Source: Acanthamoeba sp. SK_2022b (Eukaryota > Discosea > Longamoebia > Acanthamoebidae). From it: 51,418 bases of DNA. The stretch lies in contig JANDJZ010000370.1 of the NCBI GenBank assembly GCA_027943245.1, forward strand, positions 1 through 51,418, given 5' to 3'. Shown piece by piece: positions 40,468 to 51,279 of this stretch. The notes beneath the pieces were generated by a model that saw nothing but the letters and a program-made list of their open reading frames with translations, was not told where the DNA came from and made no database searches. The translations under genes were made by a program, and so were the position numbers. The stretch's first letter is position 1; each line of letters starts with the position of its first letter.

Positions 40468-41133
40468 TTATTGTTCGCTGGTCCCGGCGAGGTCCTGCAG
40501 CTCCACGCGCAGGGAGTCGACGATGAGGTTGATCTCCTCGACGAGGCTGTGCATCTTGTTCATTATGTTCTTTTCCTCCCGTTCCCACACCCAGTCGACC
40601 CCTTCGTCCATGCGCTCCGATACCACCGCCTTCTCCTTCCCGGCCTGCACCTTGGCCGTCTGTGGGGGGGGGGGAGGTGAGGAGAGCAAGAGGAAGTGTA
40701 GAAGAAGCTGGAGGCAACGTACGAGCTGAAGCTTGTGCTTCTCCAGTTCCTGCAAGCTGCGCACCATGGCCGCCAGGTCGGGCCTTGGCTCAGCGAGCTG
40801 TGCCTCCACCTCTCGCACGGCGGTGGAGATCTTCACGAACTCGCCCGTCTGCAGATGGCACGGGTGAGGCGGGGTTGCATATGGAGCGACAAGGAGCAGT
40901 GCATACCGCCTCTTTGACGGCGTCCTGGTAATCTTCCCACCCTTCGGCCTGATCCTCCAGCGTCACATACTCGCGGAAGGCCCTGTAGGATGTACGAGAT
41001 GTCAAACCCTCTGTTGCCGCCAAGGGCTAAAGCTGGCAACGAACTTTTCCCATCGCTTGTAGGCCAGCACGCGCTGTTCGTGCAAGGCCAGCAGACGGTG
41101 CAGTTTTGCACTGGTATCTTCTTGGGCGCTCAT
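40468..41133 (-). CDS. REX1-B domain DNA-repair protein (REX1BD-like)
   Basis: ATG at 41131-41133, about four exons, stop 40468-40470. The protein begins MSAQEDTSAKLHRLLALHEQ RVLAYKRWEK, continues AFREYVTLEDQAEGWEDYQ, then GEFVKISTAVREVEAQLAE with RPDLAAMVRSLQELEKHKLQL, and ends with a coiled coil (MNKMHSLVEEINLIVDSLRV). The arrangement (R/Y-rich helix, ISxxVxxVE, RPDLAxxVRxLQxLEKxKLxLT, final EEIN) fits the 'required for excision 1-B' family, first linked to excision repair in Chlamydomonas. It is convergent with PARP (105 bp between stops), and its promoter carries two E2F-like sites. The exact function in amoebae is unknown. Confidence 0.78.
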
Positions 41134-41210
41134 TGTTTTTATTTTATGCATCTTTTATTTTATTTCGTTTTTTATCTATATTTTATTTATTTATTTGTTG
41201 CGCCACCTCA

Positions 41211-41249
41211 TTTTGGCGGGAAAACAGGCACAATCCTTGGCGGGAAAAC
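41211..41249. promoter_or_regulatory. Tandem E2F-like sites upstream of REX1-B-like gene
   Basis: TTTTGGCGGGAAAA (41211-41224) and CTTGGCGGGAAAAC (41236-41249), 25 bp apart in the same orientation. They lie about 80-115 bp from the minus-strand ATG and about 115 bp before a plus ORF at 41366, so either or both could be controlled. Confidence 0.6.
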
Positions 41250-41365
41250 TAGAGCATCCTGTGATTTTTTTTGTTATTTTGATGTTACCCCAATGTGTCT
41301 GAGGCCAGATCACATGTTGCAGCTACTCTCTCTTTCCAACCCTTTCTCTTATCTGCCATAATAAG

Positions 41366-41677
41366 ATGGAAACTGCCAACCAGGCCCTTGATGAGGCTGC
41401 CATGCTGTGTGCCTGCCTGGACTACATGGATTGGCATCTGCAGGGCCTACAGCAGGAGGCCCATGAATTCTGCCTGGACTGCATGGATTGGCATCTGCAG
41501 GGCATACAGCAGGAGGCCCATGAATTCTGCCTGCACAGGCCCAAGGTGTCCAAACAGGGATCAACATTCCTGCTGATGAAGGCCACCACTGTGGTGTCAG
41601 GCTGTATATTGCCCACCTTGGTGTATGTTCTCCACTCTCCTGCACACAAACACAGGGGTGAGAGGGGGGGGTGCTAA
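41366..41677 (+). CDS. Hypothetical ORF with two 19-residue tandem repeats
   Basis: A 103-codon frame with ATG at 41366 (METANQALDEAAMLCACL). It contains two in-frame 57-bp repeats at 41421-41477 and 41478-41534, each encoding a version of MDWHLQGxQQEAHEFCLDx, then FLLMKATTVVSGCILPTLVY. No known family was recognised. The stretch is lower in GC and lacks the usual dense splice signals. The last codons (KHRGERGG) look like intron read-through, so it may be the first exon of a longer gene or a relic. Confidence 0.35.
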   Translation: METANQALDEAAMLCACLDYMDWHLQGLQQEAHEFCLDCMDWHLQGIQQEAHEFCLHRPKVSKQGSTFLLMKATTVVSGCILPTLVYVLHSPAHKHRGERGGC

Positions 41678-42521
41678 ACAAAAACAAAAGACATGTACAT
41701 ACCACAGTAAAAGGTCTTGGTGGGCCTGACCAGGCTGTACCACTCCTTGTTGCTGTACTTGGTTGGTCATGTGGTGGCCTGCCAGAGATCCACACTGGCC
41801 AGCAGCTTGTTGAGCTGGCTCTGGCTCAGGCACAGCATGCCTTTAGATACACCCAGCCTCAGTGCCAAAGAGTGTGTTGCAATGGCTGGGCTCCTCTCCA
41901 AGCAGAGAGAGAGAGAGTGCATGCTGGTGTGCTGTTTTCATCCTTCCACAGGCTTGGCCAGTGCTTCTGGTGGCATGTGATCTCAATGTGAGGGTCAGTC
42001 ACAGCAATGTCTGCCCAGCTCTCTCTCCTGGTAAATCTTTGGCCCAACAAAGGGAGATGTCTATGTCACAGCACAGACATCCAATGCCTCTTTTTCGCAA
42101 GGTTGCACCTCTTATGTGCTGCTGATCTCTGCTGCAGAGGAGCCAGTACACTTTCTTGAGCTCACTGCCAAGGAGATGGCCACAACAATTGGGCCATTTG
42201 TAACAGCAGCTAGGCAGAGAAATGGAAAGCCTTATGTGCCAGCAAATCTCTCAACAAACATCAACTTGTTGGTGCAACTCTATAGTTGTCACCATCCAGA
42301 GAAGCCAGCACTTGATTTCTGGCAAGACAATTCAGTCTTCAACAAAGTGAGGAGAATCTTTGATGGAGTGGTCGCCCACCCACAGTAGGATGGAGGATAG
42401 ACTAAGAAGAAGGCACAACACCTTCAGGAGCTTGACACGACACTTTTATGAACCGCTGTATACAGCGCCACCACAAGTACATACACTGCTGCAGTTCACG
42501 CCTGGATGTACGTGCTGGCCA
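41678..42521. other. Lower-GC stretch with a coding-like fragment
   Basis: Plus frame 42116-42388 has no good ATG at its start and reads LELTAKEMATTIGPFVTAAR, YVPANLSTNINLLVQLYSCH, ALDFWQDNSVFNKVRRIFDG. It looks like genuine coding sequence (balanced composition, amphipathic helices) but I could not place it in a family. It may be a 3' exon of the ORF at 41366 or part of a decayed mobile element. Confidence 0.35.
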
Positions 42522-44098
42522 TCAATGCCAGCCCATGAACTCGCGCACCACAGGAAGCACGGCGTTCGCCATCTTCTGCTGGCCCACGGTCTGCAGAGAG
42601 GAAATAGTGTCAGACTGTGGTCACGCGTGTGATGAGAAAGCTGTACTCGAGGACGCTGTACATTGGGGTGGTTGTCGCAGCCGAGGTCCTGAGGAATATC
42701 AAGGACGTCCTGGATGTCGATATAGTGCGCGTTGTGGACCTGCGAGACGGCCTTCTTGATGTACTCGCACACGGGGCCGCTCATGATGGGCTTCGGACCG
42801 CACGAGTAAAAGATGTGCAGCCTGTCGCCCATCGCCGCATACCTGGCGCGAATGCTCTCGAGGAACGCCTTGGCGCCTACACACGCACACATTGCCATGA
42901 GGACCAACGCTGTCGTTGGTGAGCAGAGGGGGGGGGGAGGAAGAGGCGCACGAGACTCAAAGAGCTCGGGGGGAGGGGTCGGGTTGGTGGAGTAGTCGTT
43001 GGAGCCGATGTTGATCAGCACGGCGTGCGGCTGCCAGTCGTCAAAGTTCCAGTGGGACGACTCGACGTTGGCCAGCGTACGCGGGTAGTCGACGGGGAAC
43101 GGGTCGGGCGACGTGATGTTGGGCGAGCCGTAGTTACTGCACGTGGGCGCACATCACCAACGTGAGCACCACCGCACTCCTACGATGAAGGGCTGGCGGC
43201 TGGCGACGCCGTACCGGACCACGCCCTTGCCACTCCAGCACTCGACGTGGTACTGGGCGCCCACGGTTCTCGCGATCACCGCCGCGTAGGTCCTGTTGAC
43301 GTCGAGTAGTCGTGGTTGGTGAGTACAGCACCGTCGTGTGCGTGTTTGTGTAGAGGGGAGGAGGAGGCTCTACTTGGAGTAGTTCTCGGTGTAGGGGCTG
43401 TAGCGGCAGGGGTAGTGACCCTCCACGCCGTAGCCGCACGTGAAGCTCGCGCCCAGCGCCTCGATCCTCCTGTTGGCCGCCTGTGCGTCGGGGAGGTCAT
43501 TTAGCCAACAGACGAGAGAGAACCAGAGGTAGTGGGGTCGACGTACGGTGCGGGTGGGAGGGTTGAACACGACCTGGCCGTCGGACTGGAGGAAGCCCAG
43601 GAAGCTCACCACGCCGAAGTCGGCTTCGGTGAGCTTGCGCACGAGGACCTCGTGCTTGCCCGGCTTCAAGTTGGTCGCCACCACGTAAACCTGATAAGCC
43701 GTTCTCGTCGTTGTTAGATCGGTGAAAGATTGGCTGAGTGTATCATCATCTGAATTTGCAATTTTTGAACGCTAGCGATTGACTCTTCTACAAGGGCCTA
43801 CCTTCTTGGCAGAGGTGGTGTTAACGCGAGGGTGAACCACACCATCGATGATCACCTCGTAGATGTTGCCGAGCGGCAAAGCCTCGTTGAGAAGAATCGA
43901 CAGATGGCCGGTGCCGCCTTCGATGCCGGAGGCCCGGATCTCAATGCCCGACCAATCGAACTGGACGTGGTGGGGCTCGCTCGCGCTGTACGCCACTCGC
44001 CCGTTGTAGGTCACCTGCGCCGCCACGCCATCTTCAAACGACGCGGAAACGCACACGAGCAGCAACGACGCCACAAGCAAGGCCTGGACCACCTTCAT
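42522..44098 (-). CDS. Secreted CE2-type SGNH esterase
   Basis: ATG at 44096-44098 begins a signal peptide (MKVVQALLVASLLLVCVSAS). An N-terminal beta-sandwich follows (GRVAYSASEPHHVQFDWSGI, YEVIIDGVVHPRV, LKPGKHEVLVRKLTEADFG, VVSFLGFLQSDGQ). The SGNH hydrolase follows: block I RIEALGASFTCGYG, RYSPYTENYSK, YAAVIARTVGAQYHVECWSG (block II), HAVLINIGSNDYS (block III) and CDNHPNV with VGQQKMANAVLPVV (catalytic His). Stop 42522-42524. The two-domain order is that of carbohydrate esterase family 2, which removes acetyl groups from polysaccharides. The usual GDS of block I is GAS here; the nucleophile Ser is kept. Possible role: digestion of bacterial or plant polymers, or cyst-wall polysaccharide processing. 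Confidence 0.85.
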
Positions 44099-44326
44099 CT
44101 TGAGCGTGCGCACTTAATACAAATGACACTAGCATGGCCCTTTAGCCAATTGGACGATCGGTCGCAGCAACTCTTCCTTATCCTTTTCCACAAGGTTTTA
44201 ATGGCCCCCCGCCAATTAACAGAGCCTTGAGGGATAAGGTGGTTGGTGTACAAGACGGCCACTCGGTGGCGTGCCCCTGGAGTTGTTTCGGTCTCCTATC
44301 TCTCTCTCTCCCTCTCTCTCTCTTAT

Positions 44327-45611
44327 TCACTTGCGGTTGAGCAAACGGCGAGCGTCGCTATGGAGGATACCGCCCACGTTGAACATCATCAAGTCGTCCT
44401 CTGTTTACCCCCCCCCCCCCGATGATCACCACACTGCCTTGCGTCAGGTCCCACTCACTCCACAGTGCGCTCGTGCGTGTCCCGCGCTCGTGCGCGCGCG
44501 CGCGTGGAAGGATTGGGTACCGGCTTCGTGGTCGTTGAACGAGGCCGCACGATGCCGCGGAAGCGATCGCAAATGCCCGTTCGACTTCTCCACAACGGCC
44601 TCTCCCTCATCGTCGTCGTCGTCCTCGTCACCGATCACGAGGTCATCCTCCGCCTCGTCCGTCACCACAAAGTCTCGCAACAGCTTCGCCGGCGCCTTGC
44701 TGGCTCCGTCGTCGTCGTCCATTCCCCAGTCTTCATCGTCGTCCGCGTCCACGTGGTCCCTGACCGCCACCTTCTGCTTGAGCATGTTGAGCTCTTCGAA
44801 TTCGTCGTCACCTTCGTCGTCGTCGTCGCCTATGCTCGTCACGCCGGCGAGTCGCGATGCGGGTTTGTTGTCGACACCCTCCACCGCTTCCCAGCGGCCT
44901 TCGTTGTCGTCGTCGTCGTCGTCCTGCTGTCCCTTCTGGCCGCCGCTCTCCTTGCGCGCCGGCTGATTCGCGGCGTCGTCGTCCACCTCCATCACGTCGT
45001 CGTCGTCATCGTCGCCGATCTCGATGCCCTCCAGCGATCGAGAGGAGGTCATGGCGGGGCCGCCGAGCTTCTTGGCCAACGGGCTGGCAAAGTCGGTGCC
45101 CCAGTCGTCGTTGTCGCTGCTGCCGCTGGAGACCTCGCCAAAGCCCTCCTCGTCGCTGTCGTCCGTCCGCGCCTCTCGGCGGCGCGGCGAGAGCTGCTTG
45201 CCGTCGTCAAACTCCAGGTCCTGGTCGAACCTGTCGCCGTCGTCCTTGAACTTGTCCAGCTGCGCCCACGCGAAACCAAAGTGTTAAACACGCGGCGGGG
45301 GGAGAGGGAGAGGGGGGGCGCTCACCTTGGGGATGCCCGAGGCCTGTCGCGCGACGCCGCGCACGGCCGAGGCGACGGCGGCCGGCGCCGGAAACTTGGC
45401 CGGCGACGAGTTGGCCTTGCGCCACGCGCGGCCCTTGGTGTTGGCCTGGTCCACCACCCGGATTATGTACATCTGGCGCAGCCCGTCGAGCTGGAACCGC
45501 TTCGGGTCCTTCTCGGGCGCCGTCCAGAAGCCCATCTCCTTCTGGTGCTCCTCCTGACGCCGCCGCCACTGATTGAGCTTCGCGAGGCCAACCACGACAC
45601 ACGTTCACACA

Positions 45612-45679
<68 letters not shown>

Positions 45680-46879
45680 CACAAGCGCGTCAGTCTCGAG
45701 CTGTGGATGGGGGGGGGGTGATGTCGGAGAGTGGCGGCGAACGCGTACATTCTCCTCGCCGACTTCGAATTCCTTGGGCAGCTCGGCAAAGTAGGTGTCC
45801 GTCTCGCCCCACTTCTGGAGCTCCTCGTCGTCGCCGAAGGCGTCCATGTCGTCGGTCTCCTCCTCGGTGGCCTTGACCCACCTGCCGTCCACCTGCGTGC
45901 CCGCATGTGACGTCATGCTTGGTCAGCAAGGCGCGCGCGCGCTTTGCTCGTGCGCGCTGCGTGGCAGTACCAGGCGCATGTCGCCGGCCATCTTGCTGGC
46001 GGCGGCCACGGTGTTGGTCGGGTTGAGGTAGCGGATGAGGAAGAGCCGCGGCTGAGACTTCTCCTTCTCGGTGGGCTCCACCAGATCCCGCTTGATCCAC
46101 TCGCCGGTGTCGTCGAGCACGTAGTCCTCCTCGCGCAGCGCCCGCGCGGCCTTGTGCGGCGACGATCTGCGCAGCGGCTGGCGATGGTGCGCGTCGATGT
46201 TGTTGCCCTGGCTGTCATCGTCGCTGTCGTGGCCGTCGTCGTTGAGGCGCAGGCCCTTACCGCCCTCCCACACCTTTCTGTCCGGATTGTAGACCATGCC
46301 GTTGATTTCTGTCCCACGCGCCATGACGTCAGCACACGCACACGCACACGCAGACCGCAGATCAGTGAATCGCGCGTACCGATGGGCTTGTCTGCCCCGC
46401 CGGGCGGCAAGGAGATGAGCTTCGGGCCGGAATGTGTAGTGGTGGTGCCTCGACCAGACGGCGAGGAGGAGGGCGAGGAACCAGAGGCCTTGCCAATCCG
46501 CTCCTTGCCCTTCTCGCTGGCGCTGCTGCTCGTGCTGCTGCTGCTGCTGCTGTTGCTGATGTGTGCCTTGCTGTCGGGCGTGGTGTCGCGCGACTTGCCG
46601 GCTTTGGGTGTGCGCCGCTTGGTGTGACGCTTGGTCTCCATTTTGTTGACGAGACTCTCCAGCTGCGAGATAATATCGTGCGCCTCCTTGACGTTCTCTT
46701 CGAACTCCTCTTCTCCACCATCGCCTCGCGCCCTGGGCGATCGCCGCTGTGTGGTGTGTTTGCAGCAAGTGCGCGTTGGTGACCCATTTGCGGAGAGAGT
46801 TACATTACGAATTGTGGGGGGCTACCTGGGGAATATCAAATGGATCGGGCTCTTGTGTGGGCTCCGCCCCGCCCCCCAT
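44327..46879 (-). CDS. Acidic Byr4/Bfa1-like protein (candidate mitotic-exit GAP subunit)
   Basis: Exon 1 is 46826-46879 (MGGGAEPTQEPDPFDIPQ). Exon 2 starts at 46746 in frame (RRSPRARGDGGEEEFEEN), with a coiled coil IISQLESLVNKMETK. Then LISLPPGGADKPI, EINGMVYNPDRKVWEGG (46290), ALREEDYVLDDTGEWIKRDL, MDAFGDDEELQKWGETD, FAELPKEFEVGEEN, WRRRQEEHQKEMGFW and a very acidic region. The last exon 44327-44400, joined across a GTACCC...ACAG intron, reads EDDLMMFNVGGILHSDARRLL and ends NRK. The MVYNPDRKVW and FEVGEEN..WRRRQEEH motifs resemble Byr4/Bfa1, the partner of the Cdc16/Bub2 GAP that restrains the Spg1/Tem1 GTPase. This assignment is from motif memory, so treat it as moderate. About 7 exons. 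Confidence 0.55.
45612..45678. repeat. (CA)n microsatellite in Byr4-like gene intron
   Basis: (GT)n in gene sense, a few dozen bases before the acceptor of the exon at about 45320-45580. Confidence 0.96.
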
Positions 46880-47099
46880 CCCTACTAATGAATGAAAGTA
46901 GAAATTGAATATGCGAACATATTGGAGGAATGAGAACGCGAAATGGTAAAGCAAAGTAAGCTGCTTGGGTTCGTACGTTTGCTTGTCAGCCACTGAAGCA
47001 TTGTGAAAACAAGCTTGGTGCGGTGGATTGTTTAATTAATCTACGTTTGCGGGTTAATCTGGTTTTACTTTTTCCTTGTTTTCCTTGACCGTCACACAG

Positions 47100-47106
47100 T
47101 ATATAA
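47100..47106 (+). promoter_or_regulatory. TATA-like element upstream of tRNA-Glu
   Basis: TATATAA about 36-42 bp before the tRNA 5' end. The tRNA-Asn genes lack an equally clear box at this spacing. It may assist pol III initiation, or be chance in an AT-rich stretch. Confidence 0.35.
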
Positions 47107-47141
47107 TCCCACCTATTATTTTACCATAAACATACCAACCA

Positions 47142-47213
47142 ATCCGCTATGGTGTAGTCGGTAACATTTCTGGTTTTCACCCAGGCGCCCCGGGTTCGAT
47201 TCCCGGTAGCGGA
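47142..47213 (+). tRNA. tRNA-Glu (anticodon UUC)
   Basis: 72-nt cloverleaf: acceptor TCCGCTA/TAGCGGA, D arm TGGTGTAGTCGG, anticodon stem CTGG/CCAG with loop TTTTCAC, and T arm GGGTTCGATTCCC. A T6 run (CTTTTTTGG) 10 bases downstream serves as pol III terminator. No intron. Confidence 0.95.
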
Positions 47214-47328
47214 ACAGCATCTTTTTTGGTGGTGGCGTGCATGGCCTGCACCACCCAATTAATTAATAACAGTGGCTCCGAGTAGCTCCTCCCTTCAGTC
47301 TTTAGTTCCCCTCATCCACCAACACAAC

Positions 47329-48673
47329 ATGCAGACCCTCCCCGGATCCAACGACAAGGAGAAGCTCGACTCGCTCACTGCCCTTAACCACAAGGAGCAG
47401 GCGGTCTGGTTCTTGAATGCTTTCTGGAACTCGGTGGGCGAGTCCAACGCTGAGCAGGTGTGGTCGTTCAAGCAGAAGTTTGATGAACTCGACACGGAAA
47501 AGGTACAGTTACTTGCCCCATCTTTGTTACACTATGCAAAAACCCAGTGATGGGGAAGCGTGGTTTGTGTGAACGATTAGTTATCCACAGATCACTCCTC
47601 CCTTACCTCAGAATACTGCGGCACGAAAATCTTAGATCTATGTGTCCTTCTTCTTTTGTAGCGCGCGGAAGGTAGCACTCTCGATGAGATGCAGGCCCAC
47701 CGTTTCCTTGAGACCATCAAGGAGACGCTCACTGTCCAGGCCATGCGCGAGAAGCTCCGCTCCACCGGTGCCATTGCGGTACCCCTTCTCTCCCTCTCTC
47801 CCTCCCACTCGTCTGCGGGCAAGCTCCTCTGCCGGAGAACCCTCTCGCTTTGATTAATTAAAATCAAATTAATTAATAATTATTTTCCAACGCGCGCGTG
47901 GTCCGAACACAGGGCCAGATCAGGCGTGTGCCCCTGACCCACTACCTCATCATGAAGTACAACGTCGACTGGCACGGTGCGTATTTCCCTCCCCGTGCAC
48001 GAGCGCGCTCTCCCTCCCGATTCGAGAGTTCGGAGCTGATTGGGTTTTCCCGGCGCGTGTTCGTGCGTGTGCGCAGACCTCGTCAACGCCGTGCTGGGCG
48101 ACATGGAGGAGATCAGGAGGGCCCAGCAGAAGCTGGACGAGGTGCAGGCCGCCCTCCGCGAGGCCGAGCAGCGCGAGCAGGAGTCCAAGCAGGCCAAGCG
48201 CGAGCTCGATGCCGCCCTCAAGGACGTCAAGGACCAGGAGGACGCCAGGAACAACAAGACCGCCGAGCTGCAGAAGAAGAGCGAGGAGGGAGGCCTCGTC
48301 TCCAGGAACAAGGCCAAGGCCGAGCTCGCCCAGCACCTCGCGGAGGTGAGCTCTCCCCCCTCCCCCTCCCCCCTCTTTCTCCGATGTGCTTAGCGGTCGT
48401 GTCGGCCTGCAGGACCCGCTGCCCCTGAGGAAGGCCAAGATCACCCTGGAGGCCGCCGTGAAGAAGGCGGACAAGGCCGCCATCGCCGCCGAGGCCGCCG
48501 TCGAGGAGGCGAGGGTCAAGTTCGACGAGGCCCAGGCCTACCTCGAGAGGGTCAAGAAGGGCGGCAGCCCCAAGGGCGCCCTGTGGTGGATGGAGAGGGA
48601 GCTCCACGAGGCTCGGGCCTACCTGCCCAAGTCCAAGGGCGGCTACAACAAGAGGGAAGGCCCCGCCCAGTGA
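47329..48673 (+). CDS. Coiled-coil protein of unknown function
   Basis: ATG at 47329 (MQTLPGSNDKEKLDSLTALN), about five exons, stop 48671-48673, roughly 290 residues. The N-terminal helical region (HKEQAVWFLNAFWNSVGESN, FKQKFDELDTEK, MREKLRSTGAIAGQIRRV, LTHYLIMKYNVDWHDLVNAV) could be a small EF-hand-like or alpha-helical domain but no intact calcium loop is seen. The C-terminal half is a long Ala/Glu/Lys coiled coil ending with a compact signature, GALWWMERELHEARAYLPKS followed by KGGYNK. I recall similar tails in protist proteins but cannot name a function. A cytoskeletal role is possible. Sequence quality and conserved splicing suggest an expressed gene. Confidence 0.75.
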
Positions 48674-48820
48674 GCGTTGTCCCCCCCAACCCCCCCTCTT
48701 CTGTAACCCAGCCCCGAGAGGTGCAAAAATGAAGCCCCCCGTTGGTAATCTTGTTGCAGAAAAGTAGAAAGATGTGCAAGGAGAAGGGGGGGGGGGCTCG
48801 CTACTCGCTCGAAGAAGTGG

Positions 48821-51279
48821 TCAGTCGTGGCGCTCGTCGGCGTGCTGTGGCGCGGTCGGAGTGCGCTGGAGGAGGCCGGAGGGGGGGAGGGCCGAACGGG
48901 GGAGGTCGTCGGGAGAGGTCGCCATGGTGTGGAAGATGCGCGGCGAGTAGTAGTAGAACTCCCCCTCCTCGCGCGTGACCGCCGACGTGGCCTCCACGTC
49001 TCCCTCGCGCGTGGGCGACGAGCGCCTTCGCTCCCGCTCGCGGCTGCGGTCGCTGTCTTTCCGCCGACGGCGATGGCGGTGTTGCCTCCGCTTGTCCCCT
49101 CGCTTGTCCCCGCTCCTTCTCTCGTCCTCGCACGCGGCGCAGCCGTGGTCGCCCTCCCCGCCGCTGTCGTCATCGTCATCGTCGCTCCCTGCTCCTCCGC
49201 TCCTGTCGTCTTCCACATCGAGCCCGTTTTCTTGGCTTGTCTCCTCATCTTCGTCTTCTTCTTCTTCTTCTTCGCCACCGCCCCCGAAAGCCGTGGGGCG
49301 CGCGTGCGTGCGGCCGTAGGCCGCCTATAGGCCGCGGGAGGTACATGGACCAATGGGTGGTGAGCGCTGCGCTGGACCCTTGCCCCCCCCCCCGCGAGTT
49401 CGAGGGAGGGGGTGGGTGGGTGGGAGGTGTACCTCGAGCATGCGCTGTCCGTAGACCACGGCGTCGTGCACGTCCCAATAGAAGTTCTCCTTCCCGATGA
49501 GGTCCACCAGCCCTCCGCTCAGCATCGTGTCCCGCACGGGCCCCTTCAGCGCCGCCTGCCCGCCGTTGATGCCCCCCCCCCCAAACCACTTGAGAGTCAA
49601 CAGACGGAGCTGGGCTCGGAGGCGCGATGGGAGAGGGGGGGGAAGGCGCGCACCTGGATGAAGAGGATGTTGTTGGCCTTGTACTCCTTCACGATGCTCA
49701 TGAGCTCCACGCACGCCGTGTAGTCGATGTCGTTGATCGAACTCCAGTCCAGCACCACCACGCCTGCGCGCCACGCAGCCCCCGCTCCATTGGATCAATT
49801 GGGAGGGGGGGGAGGCGGAGGGAGTGCGCGGAGGCGAGAGCGAGGAGGCCCCCGTCGGTTACCGTATAGCTTCTTGGTGTCCTCCTCGACGTCGCGGCCC
49901 GGCGCTCGAGAGAGCGGGGCGATCTTCTTCTTCTCCTCGCTGCGCAGCCTCTCCTTGAGGAACCCTGCGCCCCCCCCCAATTACCATGAGCCCTCGCCTC
50001 CCCCCCCAAACGTCGATGGTGGGAGGGGGAGAGGGAGGGGGAGGGGGAGATGCGGCTACCGATGTTGGCAAAGTAGAGGGCGGCGTCGAGTCGCAGGATG
50101 ACCATGCGGGGGATCACCAGCGCCTGCGGGAAGCGCTTCACATTTCTCGAGTTTCGCCAGGGAGCAAGCAGCGGCAAACGATCACGCCGGCGCCGTCAGC
50201 ATGCATTTGTCGCTCACATATACAAGGCGTGGCGGTTGGTGGTTGGTGGTTGGTGGTTGGTGGACTGTTATGTCGAGGGGGAGGGGCGGGTACCGGTAGG
50301 TGGTGGAGCCGGGCAGGCGCCCGAGGATGTCGATGTGGGGGCGCGAGCTGCGGTAGATCACCAGCACCATCGAAAAGGCCACCGATATCACGATCCCTGC
50401 ACACAGAATGAACACCCCCCCCCGGTCCATCAGCGATTGCCCGGCGTCCGCACGCGAGCCGGCGCAACGCGCGCGCACCGTTGATGATGCCAAAGACGAG
50501 GGTGGCCGCCACGGTGGTGATCCACAGCACGCCCTCCCTCCGCTTGAGTCGCCACAACGTTATGAACTCCTGCGCGCCCACGCCAATGTTTACAATTAAG
50601 TAAATCACTTGCAATCACTATTATTATTATTAATAATAATTAAATTGGAAAATAAACAACACGATGTGATCGTGTACGAATAAATGGCGCGTTGCTGACG
50701 TGGCGGCGGTGGCGCACCTGGTATTCGATGAGGGGCAAGACGGCCATGATGACGATGGAGCCCAGCACGACGTACGGGAGGAAGTAGAAGACGGGCGTGA
50801 AGAAGAAGATCACCAGCAGGATCACCCCCACTCCGAACGCCGACGCCAACGGCGAGTTGGCCCCCGCCTGCGCGTTCACCATCGTGCGCGACAGACTGCC
50901 CGCTCCTGTCGGCGTTGTTAGCGTTGGTGTTGTAAGAGGGGGGGAGGAGGCAGGACACCACCACCACCACCACCACCACCACCACCACCACCACCACCAC
51001 CACCACCACCACCACCACCACCACCACCACCACCAATTAGACAAAAAAGTGGGGTACCGGGGAAGCTGGAGAAGAAGGAGCCGATGAAGTTGGCGAGGCC
51101 GAGGGCGATGAGCTCCTGGCTCGGGTCGATCTCGTACTTCTTCATGTCGGCCACCTTGGTGGCGATGGAGATCGACGACATGTACCCGACGAGGGCGAGG
51201 GCGAGGGCCACCGGGAAGAGCTCCACCGTGTAGTGGTAGTAGTACTCGAATATTTCCCCCACCACGTTGCTCCCTTCCT
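48821..51279 (-). CDS. SulP/SLC26 anion transporter with STAS domain (5' partial)
   Basis: The window edge cuts the gene: the highest exon visible ends at 51279 after acceptor ACAG, and 51280-51418 is intron. Seen are membrane helices (ELFPVALALALVGYMSSISI), the family pattern KKYEIDPSQELIALGLANFI with GSFFSSFPG, SRTMVNAQAGANSPLASAF, FYFLPYVVLGSIVIMAVLPL, and WITTVAATLVFGIINGIVIS. These are followed by VIYRSSRPHIDILGRLPGS and the STAS domain (VVVLDWSSINDIDYTACVEL, DLIGKENFYWDVHDAVVYG). The C-terminal tail is long, acidic, then Arg/Ser/His-rich (RSRERERRRSS), ending at stop 48821-48823. It probably carries sulfate, oxalate or chloride-type anions; substrate not predictable. Exons about 51055-51279, 50722-50906, 50480-50575, 50290-50400, then STAS exons to 49325. 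Confidence 0.9.
50957..51034. repeat. (CAC)n trinucleotide array in SulP intron
   Basis: About 26 CAC units, GTG in gene sense, within about 50 bases of the acceptor at about 50907. Confidence 0.97.

Noticed and set aside
44465..45721. 418-codon plus-strand Val/Leu/His-rich ORF
   Set aside because: Complement of the acidic exon of the Byr4-like gene; composition is explained by GAC/GAG codons read backwards.
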